A stretch of DNA of 21,773 nucleotides from CAZPHU01 sp964419255 (GTDB lineage: Bacteria; Fibrobacterota; Chitinivibrionia; Chitinivibrionales; CAYFVL01). This document shows, in pieces, positions 15,008 through 21,773 of the stretch. The translations under genes were made by a program, and so were the position numbers. Position 1 is the first letter of the stretch; every line of letters starts with the position of its first letter. The notes beneath the pieces are model-generated. The model was not told the origin of the DNA, did no database searches, and saw only the letters and a program-made list of their open reading frames with translations. Where the stretch lies: contig CAYQOU010000068.1 of the NCBI GenBank assembly GCA_964419255.1, positions 1 to 21,773 of the forward strand, written 5' to 3'.

Positions 15008-16286
15008 TTCGTGCCCCCGCACCTCCCGAGGCGGCCTTGCCGATTTCGCCCGCCTTATCCAGCGCAATTTTTGTCAGTATCGGGCCGATCAGCTCGAAGA
15101 ATATGCACGTCGCGGTGATGGTGTTCAGCACGGTGGCCCCAAGAACATCCCCGGTGGTTTGGACGGTACCATCGGCGGCTTGTGATACTACGGCTCCCAC
15201 TCCCGCAAAATCCTGCTTCACTATAAGCGACAATCCGATTGCCACACCCGCCTGTGAAAGAATCCCCAGACCAAGCCATTTTTTCACCAGAGGATCTGCC
15301 TTACCGATGATTCCCCCCAGACGAGAACCGCCGATCAGGCCTGCGGAGCGGGAAAGGACATATACGATGCCGATAAAGCCAAGAGAAGGCAGGGCGCTGA
15401 GGTGAAGGTTTGCGCCTGCAAGGGTGAAAAACAGGATGAAAAGAAGCGGCATGAGATTGGACAGCTCTTCACCAATACGAACAGAAAAACCGTGGGGCTG
15501 AGTGTTTATGACTACCATCCCGAATACCATATTCGTGAGGATCAAAGAAATATGTAAAACCGGCGCCAGGCCTGTGGTGACAAAAATGAATCCAACGATC
15601 AGGATAAAAATATCTCGACTGTTTTCGAGCTTGCGTCCCAGAATACAAAAAAGAAGAGCCGCGGCTGTTCCCACCAGGATGCTCAAAACAACCTCGATAA
15701 GCGGCCCGGCGATGATCTGCAGAAAACCGTTGGTGTGCAGTCCCGCCTGACTCTCCAAAATAGTTTGAGCAAAAGCCGCGGCGAATCCGAAGATGACGAT
15801 CCCCAGTCCGTCATCGAAGCCGACAACCGCATACAGTGCCTTAGTGAGGTTGCCCCGCGCCCTTAACTCCTGAATCACGGCAACCGTACCTGCCGGTGCG
15901 GAAGCTGGTGCGATTGCACCGAAAATCAGGGCCAGAGGAAGGTCGCGGGTAAGAAGAAAAATTGCGCCTGTCACCAGAATAAAGGCCGCCAGCGACTCGG
16001 CAAGAATAATCAGTACAATTCCCATACCCTGTTTTTTCAAGGATACGAAGCTGAGCTCAAGCCCTATGGTCAGGGCGACAAATCCGAGTGCCATTTCGGT
16101 TATGAACGTGAGATTCTGCTGCAGATGCTCATTGAGAATGTTGAATATAGACGGGCCTGATATGACGCCGACTACCATGAATCCGATTATGGATGGGAGG
16201 CGAATCCATTGAACGCCCTTGCCTGTATAAAATGAGACAATTATCGTAATTCCGAGCACCAACAGGGTCGAGATCGTATGCTCCAT
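15003..16286 (-). CDS. CPA2-family cation:proton antiporter, membrane domain only
   Basis: A 427-residue inner-membrane Na+ or K+/H+ exchanger with about 12 hydrophobic helices. The discontinuous-helix region reads GAIAPASAPAGTVAV (123-137), and the ion-binding pair is Asp158-Asp159 in VVGFDDGLGIVIFGFA, the DD signature of electrogenic CPA2 members. LPSIIGFMVVGVISGP (30-45) and GFVALTIGLELSF (68-80) are typical of the family. Unlike KefB/KefC it has no C-terminal RCK/TrkA-N domain; the protein ends soon after the last helix with KAASGGAGARK. It lies 25 bases after the EIIA-like gene on the same strand, so an operon is likely. The start at ATG 16286 has a weak GGAAG upstream. Its stop codon falls inside the duplicated gap flank. 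The ion specificity is not known. Confidence 0.9.
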   Translation of the reverse strand: MEHTISTLLVLGITIIVSFYTGKGVQWIRLPSIIGFMVVGVISGPSIFNILNEHLQQNLTFITEMALGFVALTIGLELSFVSLKKQGMGIVLIILAESLAAFILVTGAIFLLTRDLPLALIFGAIAPASAPAGTVAVIQELRARGNLTKALYAVVGFDDGLGIVIFGFAAAFAQTILESQAGLHTNGFLQIIAGPLIEVVLSILVGTAAALLFCILGRKLENSRDIFILIVGFIFVTTGLAPVLHISLILTNMVFGMVVINTQPHGFSVRIGEELSNLMPLLFILFFTLAGANLHLSALPSLGFIGIVYVLSRSAGLIGGSRLGGIIGKADPLVKKWLGLGILSQAGVAIGLSLIVKQDFAGVGAVVSQAADGTVQTTGDVLGATVLNTITATCIFFELIGPILTKIALDKAGEIGKAASGGAGARK

Positions 16287-16311
16287 GCTGCACCACTTCC
16301 ATGAAAATGAT

Positions 16312-17124
16312 TCAGAAGTTTAGAGTACCCGCGCAAAATACAAGATCCTGCACCATTACCATTATCCCTTGCGCCTCATGAAGGTCGCCGATTGTATTGG
16401 TGATCTGTCGCAGAGCCTCATTAGTCAATGCTTGGTTGACAATCGCTAGTACAAGACGATTATACCCTTTTTTCTTGTCGCTGAGAAATCCCGAAAACAA
16501 AGGAACCGCGTCGAGGTAATGCGAAGCATCGTTGCCTTCAACAACAGTAACCGAGCTGTCTTCAAGTTCGGAAAAGACACGCAATATTTCGTCAAGGTAC
16601 TCCTCTTTTTGGACAACTACATGAAAAAGTGAGCGATCCTTGTGTTTCTTAGTGATAAGCGCGTCGGTGCTGTGGCGGAGAAAATTTTCCCGGACTGCGC
16701 CGGGATCGTTTGCGGAAAGAAGCTCGTCGATAGCCCCTTTCGTATTCAGAACCCGCGAGATGCTGGACAGCAGATGAATGTGTTCGTTGCGCTGCTCTTT
16801 AGGTCCGATTATAAACACAAGAATTTTTGCGGGTTTCCCATCCAGCGCGTCAAAAGGCGTGCCATCCCTGTCTATTAGAATACCTACCACAAATTGATCG
16901 ATGCCCTCCAGAGCACAGTGGGGGATCGCGATTCCTGCACCGAAACCAGTGGTGCCGATCTTCTCACGATTCTGAAGGGCCTTGAAAATTGTATCCTCGC
17001 TGACCTGCGAAAGCGAGGGGTGATTGCGTGCAAGCCTCGCTATGATCCGAAGTGCCGAATCTTTGGAGTCGGCAGAGGAGTCGATAGCTATGCACTGATC
17101 ACTAAGAGCATCGAATACACTCAT
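16312..17124 (-). CDS. PTS EIIA (PtsN/fructose-type) protein with extra C-terminal domain
   Basis: A 270-residue two-domain protein. Residues 1-150 form an EIIA domain of the mannitol-fructose/nitrogen type: EDTIFKALQNREKIGTTGFG (43-62), then GIAIPHC (64-70) with the phospho-accepting His69, and FIIGPKEQRNEHIHLLSSIS (104-123). Residues about 163-270 form a second alpha/beta domain (FHVVVQKEEYLDEILRVFSE, then LVLAIVNQALTNEALRQIT and GIMVMVQDL) whose spacing looks like a PII/ferredoxin-like fold; this fold call is by eye. No EIIB or EIIC gene is present, so sugar transport is unlikely. Regulation of the antiporter next door is the natural inference, since PtsN controls potassium systems in E. 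coli. The ATG at 17124 follows a G-rich AGGGGGG at good spacing. Confidence 0.85.
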   Translation of the reverse strand: MSVFDALSDQCIAIDSSADSKDSALRIIARLARNHPSLSQVSEDTIFKALQNREKIGTTGFGAGIAIPHCALEGIDQFVVGILIDRDGTPFDALDGKPAKILVFIIGPKEQRNEHIHLLSSISRVLNTKGAIDELLSANDPGAVRENFLRHSTDALITKKHKDRSLFHVVVQKEEYLDEILRVFSELEDSSVTVVEGNDASHYLDAVPLFSGFLSDKKKGYNRLVLAIVNQALTNEALRQITNTIGDLHEAQGIMVMVQDLVFCAGTLNF

Positions 17125-17585
17125 GACTTACCCCCCTTTGGATGGGTTGAGAAGCAAATGTGCCATCGTTGAGCCACAAACACATTTATGGTATTATTCA
17201 TAATATACAATGATTGCAAAATACATCACAATTTGCAAAAAACTGGAAATGTTAGAAGCCATCATTTAATCATTGCGGGTGATATGATAGAAGTACCACC
17301 GTGCATCCAGTTTGCGCGATTCACTCGCGGTGATTGGCAAAACATTCCGGCATGGTAGCTTCAACGATCTTGAAAATAGATTTAAAAACATATTGCTGAG
17401 ATTGGGCGATTGCTACACCCTTACTCTTTTAATGAAGTTGCTCGACTCATCCGATCAGAACCGCTCAAATCGTTGATCCGTCACCTTTTTTTTACATTTC
17501 AGATGTTTGTGGCGCATGTTTTGCAAATTTCATCTACCGCTGGAGGAATCAAAAAACCAAAATCACGCACAGGCACTATTGTAGT
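17125..17585. other. divergent intergenic stretch, 461 bases
   Basis: This lies between the leftward EIIA-like gene and the rightward MFS gene. It holds a possible leftward promoter (17202-17231), two copies of TTGCAAAA (17214-17221 and 17233-17240) and a small CGCGA/TCGCG hairpin (17315-17329). A GGAGGA at 17542 has no start codon at working distance. The only open frame (17410-17637) overlaps the MFS start and looks non-coding. Confidence 0.5.
17202..17231 (-). promoter_or_regulatory. possible promoter of the EIIA-antiporter operon
   Basis: On the - strand TTGTGA (17226-17231) and TATATT (17202-17207) are 18 bases apart. The -10 box is good and the -35 box is moderate. One TTGCAAAA copy lies in the spacer and the other just upstream, a layout that would suit a regulator. 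Confidence 0.35.
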
Positions 17586-18863
17586 ATGGAAGGGAAGCTC
17601 GATTCATCTGCACTGGAGAATGCCGGCGGGCAGGTGACCGGCAGCGGTGTTCCCGTACTGCTTATAAGCGTTTGCATATTGATACTGGGTAACTATCTTC
17701 AAAACACACTCCTTGGCATACGAGCAAGTTTCGAGGGGATCTCGTCACTAAACATTGGACTGATGATGTCCGCTTATTTTGTGGGATTTTCCATCGGGCC
17801 GCTTATACTTCCGCCGGTTATTGTGTCCGTGGGGCATATCCGAACCTATGCAGCATTGGCATCGCTGGCATCGGCGACTGCTCTGGCATATGCACTGATC
17901 GTATTTGTGCCCGCCTGGATTGTCTTCCGATTCCTGCAGGGACTTTTCTATGCGGGCATGATCCTGATCATAGAAAGCTGGCTAAATGGCTGTTCCACCA
18001 GCTCTACCAGGGGACGTTTGCTGGCAACCTACGGTATTGTATTCTGGGGATCGGCGGCAGTGAGTCAGACTCTTCTCAACATTGCGCCGGCCGATAGTTA
18101 TATCCTGTTTGCATGTGTATCCATTCTTTTAAGTATTACCCTTGCGCCGATCACCCTGGCACCATCACACACTCCGGCAACTGTCTTCAACAAACCACTG
18201 AAGCTGCGCCGTCTGATATCTATCTCACCGATTGGCGCATGCGGTGCAATGACCAGCGGTCTTTCCAACGGGGCGATCTGGGGACTGGGGCCGGTATTTG
18301 CAAAAAGCCTGTCTGCCGACCGTGGGTCTATCAGTCTTTTTATGGCGGTGATCATGGGAGGTGCACTGTTATCCCAGTGGCCACTGGGGCGGCTGTCCGA
18401 CAGTGTCGACCGGCGGTATGTGATTGTCCTGTCGGGTATCACCGCCGGTCTCATTGGACTGTTGCTCGCCTCCCAGGTTGCCTGTCCACATTATGTCATA
18501 ATTGCGCTGGTTTTGCTTTACGGAAGCTTTAGTATTCCGCTTTACTCATTGAGTATCGCTCATGTAAACGATTGTGTTTCGGATGAAGAGAGAATCAGTA
18601 CGGCGGGGCTGCTGATTCTTTTGCAGGGACTCGGCTCGGCGATCGGACCCTTGCTGGCGGGGGCTATTATGGTGCCGTCGGGGCCGCGGGGTTTATTTTT
18701 CTTCGTCAGTTTCACATTTTTTATCATGGCAGGAAGTAGTATCGCAATTATCATTCGCAGAAAACCCACCCCGGCCAGGAATAAAAGCCGACATGTGCCG
18801 ATCCCACGAATCAGTCTCCTGTTTCATATGCAGGGAAAACACGGTACAAGACAGAAATCATAA
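17586..18863 (+). CDS. MFS transporter, YcaD-like
   Basis: A 425-residue major facilitator with about 12 hydrophobic helices. GNYLQNTLLGIRASFEG opens the first loop, GLMMSAYFVGFSIGPL is the second helix, RFLQGLFYAGMILIIESWLNG the fourth, and QWPLGRLSDSVDRRYVIVLSG carries the motif A-like LSD...RR loop in the second half. This set resembles the YcaD branch of drug/solute exporters whose substrates are mostly unknown. The first 20 residues are polar and the last 30 are basic. The ATG at 17586 lacks a good Shine-Dalgarno, and no better in-frame start exists upstream. It stands alone on its strand, divergent from the EIIA operon and convergent with the GtrA-like gene 59 bases downstream. Substrate unknown. 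Confidence 0.87.
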   Translation: MEGKLDSSALENAGGQVTGSGVPVLLISVCILILGNYLQNTLLGIRASFEGISSLNIGLMMSAYFVGFSIGPLILPPVIVSVGHIRTYAALASLASATALAYALIVFVPAWIVFRFLQGLFYAGMILIIESWLNGCSTSSTRGRLLATYGIVFWGSAAVSQTLLNIAPADSYILFACVSILLSITLAPITLAPSHTPATVFNKPLKLRRLISISPIGACGAMTSGLSNGAIWGLGPVFAKSLSADRGSISLFMAVIMGGALLSQWPLGRLSDSVDRRYVIVLSGITAGLIGLLLASQVACPHYVIIALVLLYGSFSIPLYSLSIAHVNDCVSDEERISTAGLLILLQGLGSAIGPLLAGAIMVPSGPRGLFFFVSFTFFIMAGSSIAIIIRRKPTPARNKSRHVPIPRISLLFHMQGKHGTRQKS

Positions 18864-18922
18864 AGCAGATTGGGGGGGATGCAGGCCAGAAGAGCTATCT
18901 ATCGGCAGAAAGAAGGGGACTG

Positions 18923-19339
18923 TCAACTCGAGTATTTCTCTTCCGCCAACGGGGCAAAAACGACTTTCTTCAAAAGAAAAAGATTAATCAGCGCAATGAT
19001 AATCAGACACAGCAACCACGCGATGCGGTGATTTATGGCAAAATGTTCGGTGAGAAAAAAATTTGCCGTCATTCCTACGATGGCGGTCAGCGGGTAATAC
19101 ACATAGGCGCGGCCAAGACTGTTCCAGTAACTAAACGAATGATTGAAAGTGAAGATGCTATGTAGTCCGTGTTGGCGGAAAATGTCGATCACAAACGAGA
19201 CCGCCCAACTGATGGTTGCCTTGTGTTCATCAACCGGGATGAAAAAGTATACAACCTCATAGGTGATCCAGCCGATTGCAGTACCGAGCATGGCGATGAG
19301 AATAATACGCAGTTTTTCGGGAAGTCTTGAAAATCTCAT
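18923..19339 (-). CDS. GtrA-like four-helix membrane protein
   Basis: A 138-residue protein with four predicted helices: about 10-34 (LRIILIAMLGTAIGWITYEV), 41-63, 78-97 (YYPLTAIVGMTANFFLT) and 103-127 (IAWLLCLIIIALINLFLLKK). Length, helix number and the HSIFTF element after helix 2 fit the GtrA family, which is linked to the flipping of undecaprenyl-phosphate-linked sugars. The match is moderate because the usual Asn-rich motif of helix 2 is not clear. It lies 46 bases after the RND gene on the same strand and may be read from the same transcript, an unexpected partner. No Shine-Dalgarno is seen before the ATG at 19339, so the start is uncertain. A generic small membrane protein is the alternative. 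Confidence 0.6.
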   Translation of the reverse strand: MRFSRLPEKLRIILIAMLGTAIGWITYEVVYFFIPVDEHKATISWAVSFVIDIFRQHGLHSIFTFNHSFSYWNSLGRAYVYYPLTAIVGMTANFFLTEHFAINHRIAWLLCLIIIALINLFLLKKVVFAPLAEEKYSS

Positions 19340-19385
19340 GTAAATATGGCGGATAGTCTATCCTGATTATTTAAATCAATATACT

Positions 19386-21773
19386 CTATGCACCCTTCTT
19401 TTTCTTCTTTCTTCCAATCTTTATGGCCTCAAAGATTCCATACCAGCATGGCATGATTATCAGTGTGGTGGTGGTAGAAAAGATCAGACCAAAGATGATT
19501 GTAGCGGCCATCGGTCCCCACACGGGCGAGCGTCCGCCTATACCCACGGCCATGGGTAACAACCCCGCCATTGTGGTAAATGAGGTCAGAACTATGGGGC
19601 GCAGGCGTACCGATGCACCCTCCCGGATCGCATCCATCAATGATCTTCCCTCTTTTCGCCGGTCGTTGATAAACGAGATTGATACGATTGCATCATTTAC
19701 CGCAATGCCGGCAAGTGCCACTCCGGCATACATAACCGTGGAGGAAAACGCGGTGTTTGTAAGAAGCAGATAGAGTACAACACCTGAAAATGCGAAAGGA
19801 ATCGAAAAAAGTATGAGAATCGGCTGGCTGTACGATTGAAACTGGGTTCCCAATATCAGGTATATGAGGAAAATGCCAATGAGAAACAGCTGTGCAATCT
19901 GCTGTAAGATGTTTTGAAACTCCGAAAATTCCCCTCCAAGTTTCAGGGTAATACCGGGGTATTGTTCCCGGACTTCCCTCTGGAAATACTGCATAATATC
20001 TTTATTGATAGCTGAAATATCAACCGTCGGCTGCGATTCGGCTGTTACCTGTATTTGCCTTCTGGCATCCACCCGCTTTATTGCGGCGATACCCTGATCC
20101 TGGTTGGTATTTGCAACGGATGTAAACGGGATAAACGGCATCTGCGGATCGCGTGTGGGGAAATGCATGGCGGTGACCGCCTGCACGCTCTTCTGTTTTT
20201 CTGGATCATAGCTGACCACCACATCTATCTCCTCGTTGTTGCGATAGAAGGTGGTTGCATCGGTTCCGGTTATCCCAGTTCGAACATGAGAGCCGATGGT
20301 TGTGACATTCAGGCCCAATTGCTCGGCTCGCTCATTGTTTACACGGATAAGCAGCTCCGGCTTTCCCCGCTCCAGATCATCGGTGATGTTGTACAACCCC
20401 TTATAGTCGGAAAGCAGGTTCTGGAATTGATTCGCGATGGTCGACAAATCGTTGTAATCATCGCCAAACAGCCTGAAACTGACAGGGGGATCGACGGGGG
20501 GACCGCCTTGCACCGTGCGAAACTGCACCGATGCAACTCCCGGTATGGTATCGGTCAACGCTTGAATGTCATCGATGATGGCTTCAATACTCTTTTGGCG
20601 CTCAGCCCGTTCCACCACATCCACCTGCAATTGTGCCACATTGTTTTGACGAAGAAACTCGTTTTCCTTCACCGCAAACCCGATAGCTGTGCTGACCGCC
20701 TGAACATTTCCCTTTCCAATCAGTGGCAGGATTTTTGATTCGAATCCCATGGCAACATCTCTGGTTTTTTCGCGCGGTGCACCGGGAGCAAGCTCCATAT
20801 CGATATAAAAACGGCTATACTGGTCGCCCTGAAACAGATCCCTTCGGATGATTGCTGTAAGCGATAGTACCGCCAGCGCCGTTAGCAGGCTGACGATCCC
20901 AATCAGGTATTTGTGAAGGTATATGGACTCAATCATGCCTGCAAACCGTTTGGTCTGTCGCCCGAAGAAGCTTTCTCCCCGTTTCTGTTTGGGGGCTGCT
21001 CCCCAGTGGGCGAAATGGGAAGGAAGAAACACAAACGCTTCCAGCATTGAGCTCAGCAGCGCGAAAGAGGCGACAAGCGGGATTATACGCAAAAACTTGC
21101 CGATAGTTCCCGGAACAAGCATAAGTGGCAGAAAGGCCGCAACCGTGGTGAGTGTCGCCGCTATAACCGGCTTGACTACCTGGTTTGTGCCCGTGATTGC
21201 AGCCTGCTCAGCATCGATTCCCAGCTGGCGATAGCGATAGCTGTTTTCGACGATGATAATGGCATGATCTACGATAAGCCCCAGAACAAGCACCAGTGCA
21301 AACAGGGAATTGCCATTGAGTGATTCACCATAAAAATCCATGAACATGAATGTCAGAGCAAATGTAAGCGGTATACCCAATGCAGTAACGAAGGCATTTC
21401 TGAAACCCAGGAATGCAAAGAGCGTCAGGACAACGAGTACAAATCCGGTGATTGCGTTGGTGATTAGCATGCGCAGGCTGTCTTTTATCTGCACGGTGGA
21501 ATCGTTAAACAGGTACAGACCAACTCCCGCGGGGAGAAGGACACGGTAGTCTTGGACAATCTCCCGTATCTGAGCGACAATCTCCAAAGCATCGGCTGCC
21601 GTTCTCTTGCTCACCCGTAACGTGATGGCCGGCATGCCGTTGTATCGCTGATCGACCGAGGCGCGTTCGAATGTATCGCGCACGGTGGCAAGCTCACCAA
21701 CCGAGATCGCCTCACCCGAGGGCAGTTTACGGACCAGAATGCGTTCGAACTGACTCGCCTCCGTCAGCTCGCC
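19386..21773 (-). CDS. RND efflux transporter permease, N-terminus beyond the window
   Basis: The frame stays open to the right edge, giving 795 visible residues; compared with AcrB-type pumps of about 1040, roughly the first 240 are missing. The GTG at 21683 is not the start. The visible part covers the end of the first porter region, helices 2-6, the large second periplasmic loop (about 300 residues from QGDQYSRFYIDMELAPGAPR) and helices 8-12, ending in a Lys-rich tail. The AcrB proton-relay positions are changed: helix 4 reads GLIVDHAII (Asp kept, second Asp replaced by His) and helix 10 reads GIAVNDAIV (Asn-Asp instead of Lys-Asn). Membrane fusion and outer-membrane partners would lie outside the window. 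Exporters of drugs, lipids or other hydrophobic compounds are all possible. Confidence 0.92.
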   Translation of the reverse strand, partial: GELTEASQFERILVRKLPSGEAISVGELATVRDTFERASVDQRYNGMPAITLRVSKRTAADALEIVAQIREIVQDYRVLLPAGVGLYLFNDSTVQIKDSLRMLITNAITGFVLVVLTLFAFLGFRNAFVTALGIPLTFALTFMFMDFYGESLNGNSLFALVLVLGLIVDHAIIIVENSYRYRQLGIDAEQAAITGTNQVVKPVIAATLTTVAAFLPLMLVPGTIGKFLRIIPLVASFALLSSMLEAFVFLPSHFAHWGAAPKQKRGESFFGRQTKRFAGMIESIYLHKYLIGIVSLLTALAVLSLTAIIRRDLFQGDQYSRFYIDMELAPGAPREKTRDVAMGFESKILPLIGKGNVQAVSTAIGFAVKENEFLRQNNVAQLQVDVVERAERQKSIEAIIDDIQALTDTIPGVASVQFRTVQGGPPVDPPVSFRLFGDDYNDLSTIANQFQNLLSDYKGLYNITDDLERGKPELLIRVNNERAEQLGLNVTTIGSHVRTGITGTDATTFYRNNEEIDVVVSYDPEKQKSVQAVTAMHFPTRDPQMPFIPFTSVANTNQDQGIAAIKRVDARRQIQVTAESQPTVDISAINKDIMQYFQREVREQYPGITLKLGGEFSEFQNILQQIAQLFLIGIFLIYLILGTQFQSYSQPILILFSIPFAFSGVVLYLLLTNTAFSSTVMYAGVALAGIAVNDAIVSISFINDRRKEGRSLMDAIREGASVRLRPIVLTSFTTMAGLLPMAVGIGGRSPVWGPMAATIIFGLIFSTTTTLIIMPCWYGIFEAIKIGRKKKKKGA

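Noticed and set aside
17542..17547. Strong GGAGGA as ribosome binding site for the MFS gene
   Set aside because: No ATG, GTG or TTG in the MFS frame lies 5-12 bases downstream; the ATG at 17586 is too far away.
17410..17637. 75-codon open frame before the MFS gene
   Set aside because: It overlaps the MFS start in another frame, has no ribosome binding site, and its protein has no recognisable features.

Overview
The window looks like a scaffold from a Gram-negative (diderm) bacterium, probably an assembled or uncultured genome. Evidence for two membranes is an RND efflux pump, an RlpA-type lipoprotein with a lipobox, and a signal-peptide protein with beta-barrel character. I cannot place the phylum with confidence; a member of the FCB superphylum is only a guess. 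A run of 100 Ns at 14853-14952 is flanked on both sides by the same 55 bases, which marks an assembly join rather than biology.

Region 1 (1 to about 8.8 kb) is a surface-polysaccharide locus. On the + strand come the end of a Wzx-like flippase, a GT2 glycosyltransferase and a GT-B glycosyltransferase. A methyltransferase and a GT4-like glycosyltransferase follow on the - strand. Next is an AT-rich spacer with an extended -10 promoter, a 12-bp dyad and a possible gene remnant, leading into a second GT2 enzyme (+). The region ends with an overlapping - strand pair, an SDR sugar-nucleotide epimerase/dehydratase and a canonical GT4 enzyme. The part up to about 6.6 kb is clearly richer in A+T than the rest, and gene direction switches repeatedly, as in acquired O-antigen/capsule islands. 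Together these genes would build, modify and flip a lipid-linked oligosaccharide.

Region 2 (about 9.06 to 12.2 kb) is a tight + strand operon with overlapping ends: pyrK and pyrD (the two subunits of NAD-dependent class 1B dihydroorotate dehydrogenase), a short RlpA-like lipoprotein, and a radical SAM protein with a SPASM-like Cys-rich tail. The first two serve pyrimidine synthesis; why the last two are coupled to them is unknown.

Region 3 (12.4 to 14.8 kb) holds a signal-peptide outer-membrane-type protein (-) with a good promoter, divergent from a PIN-PhoH ATPase (+).

Region 4 (15.0 to 17.1 kb, -) is a two-gene operon: a PTS EIIA-like protein with an extra C-terminal domain, then a CPA2 cation:proton antiporter that lacks the usual cytosolic RCK domain. 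This is the most suggestive candidate for a little-described regulated transport system.

Region 5 (17.6 kb to the right edge) holds an MFS transporter (+), a GtrA-like four-helix membrane protein (-) and most of an RND efflux permease (-) that runs off the window. No tRNA, rRNA, CRISPR array, insertion sequence or phage gene was seen.
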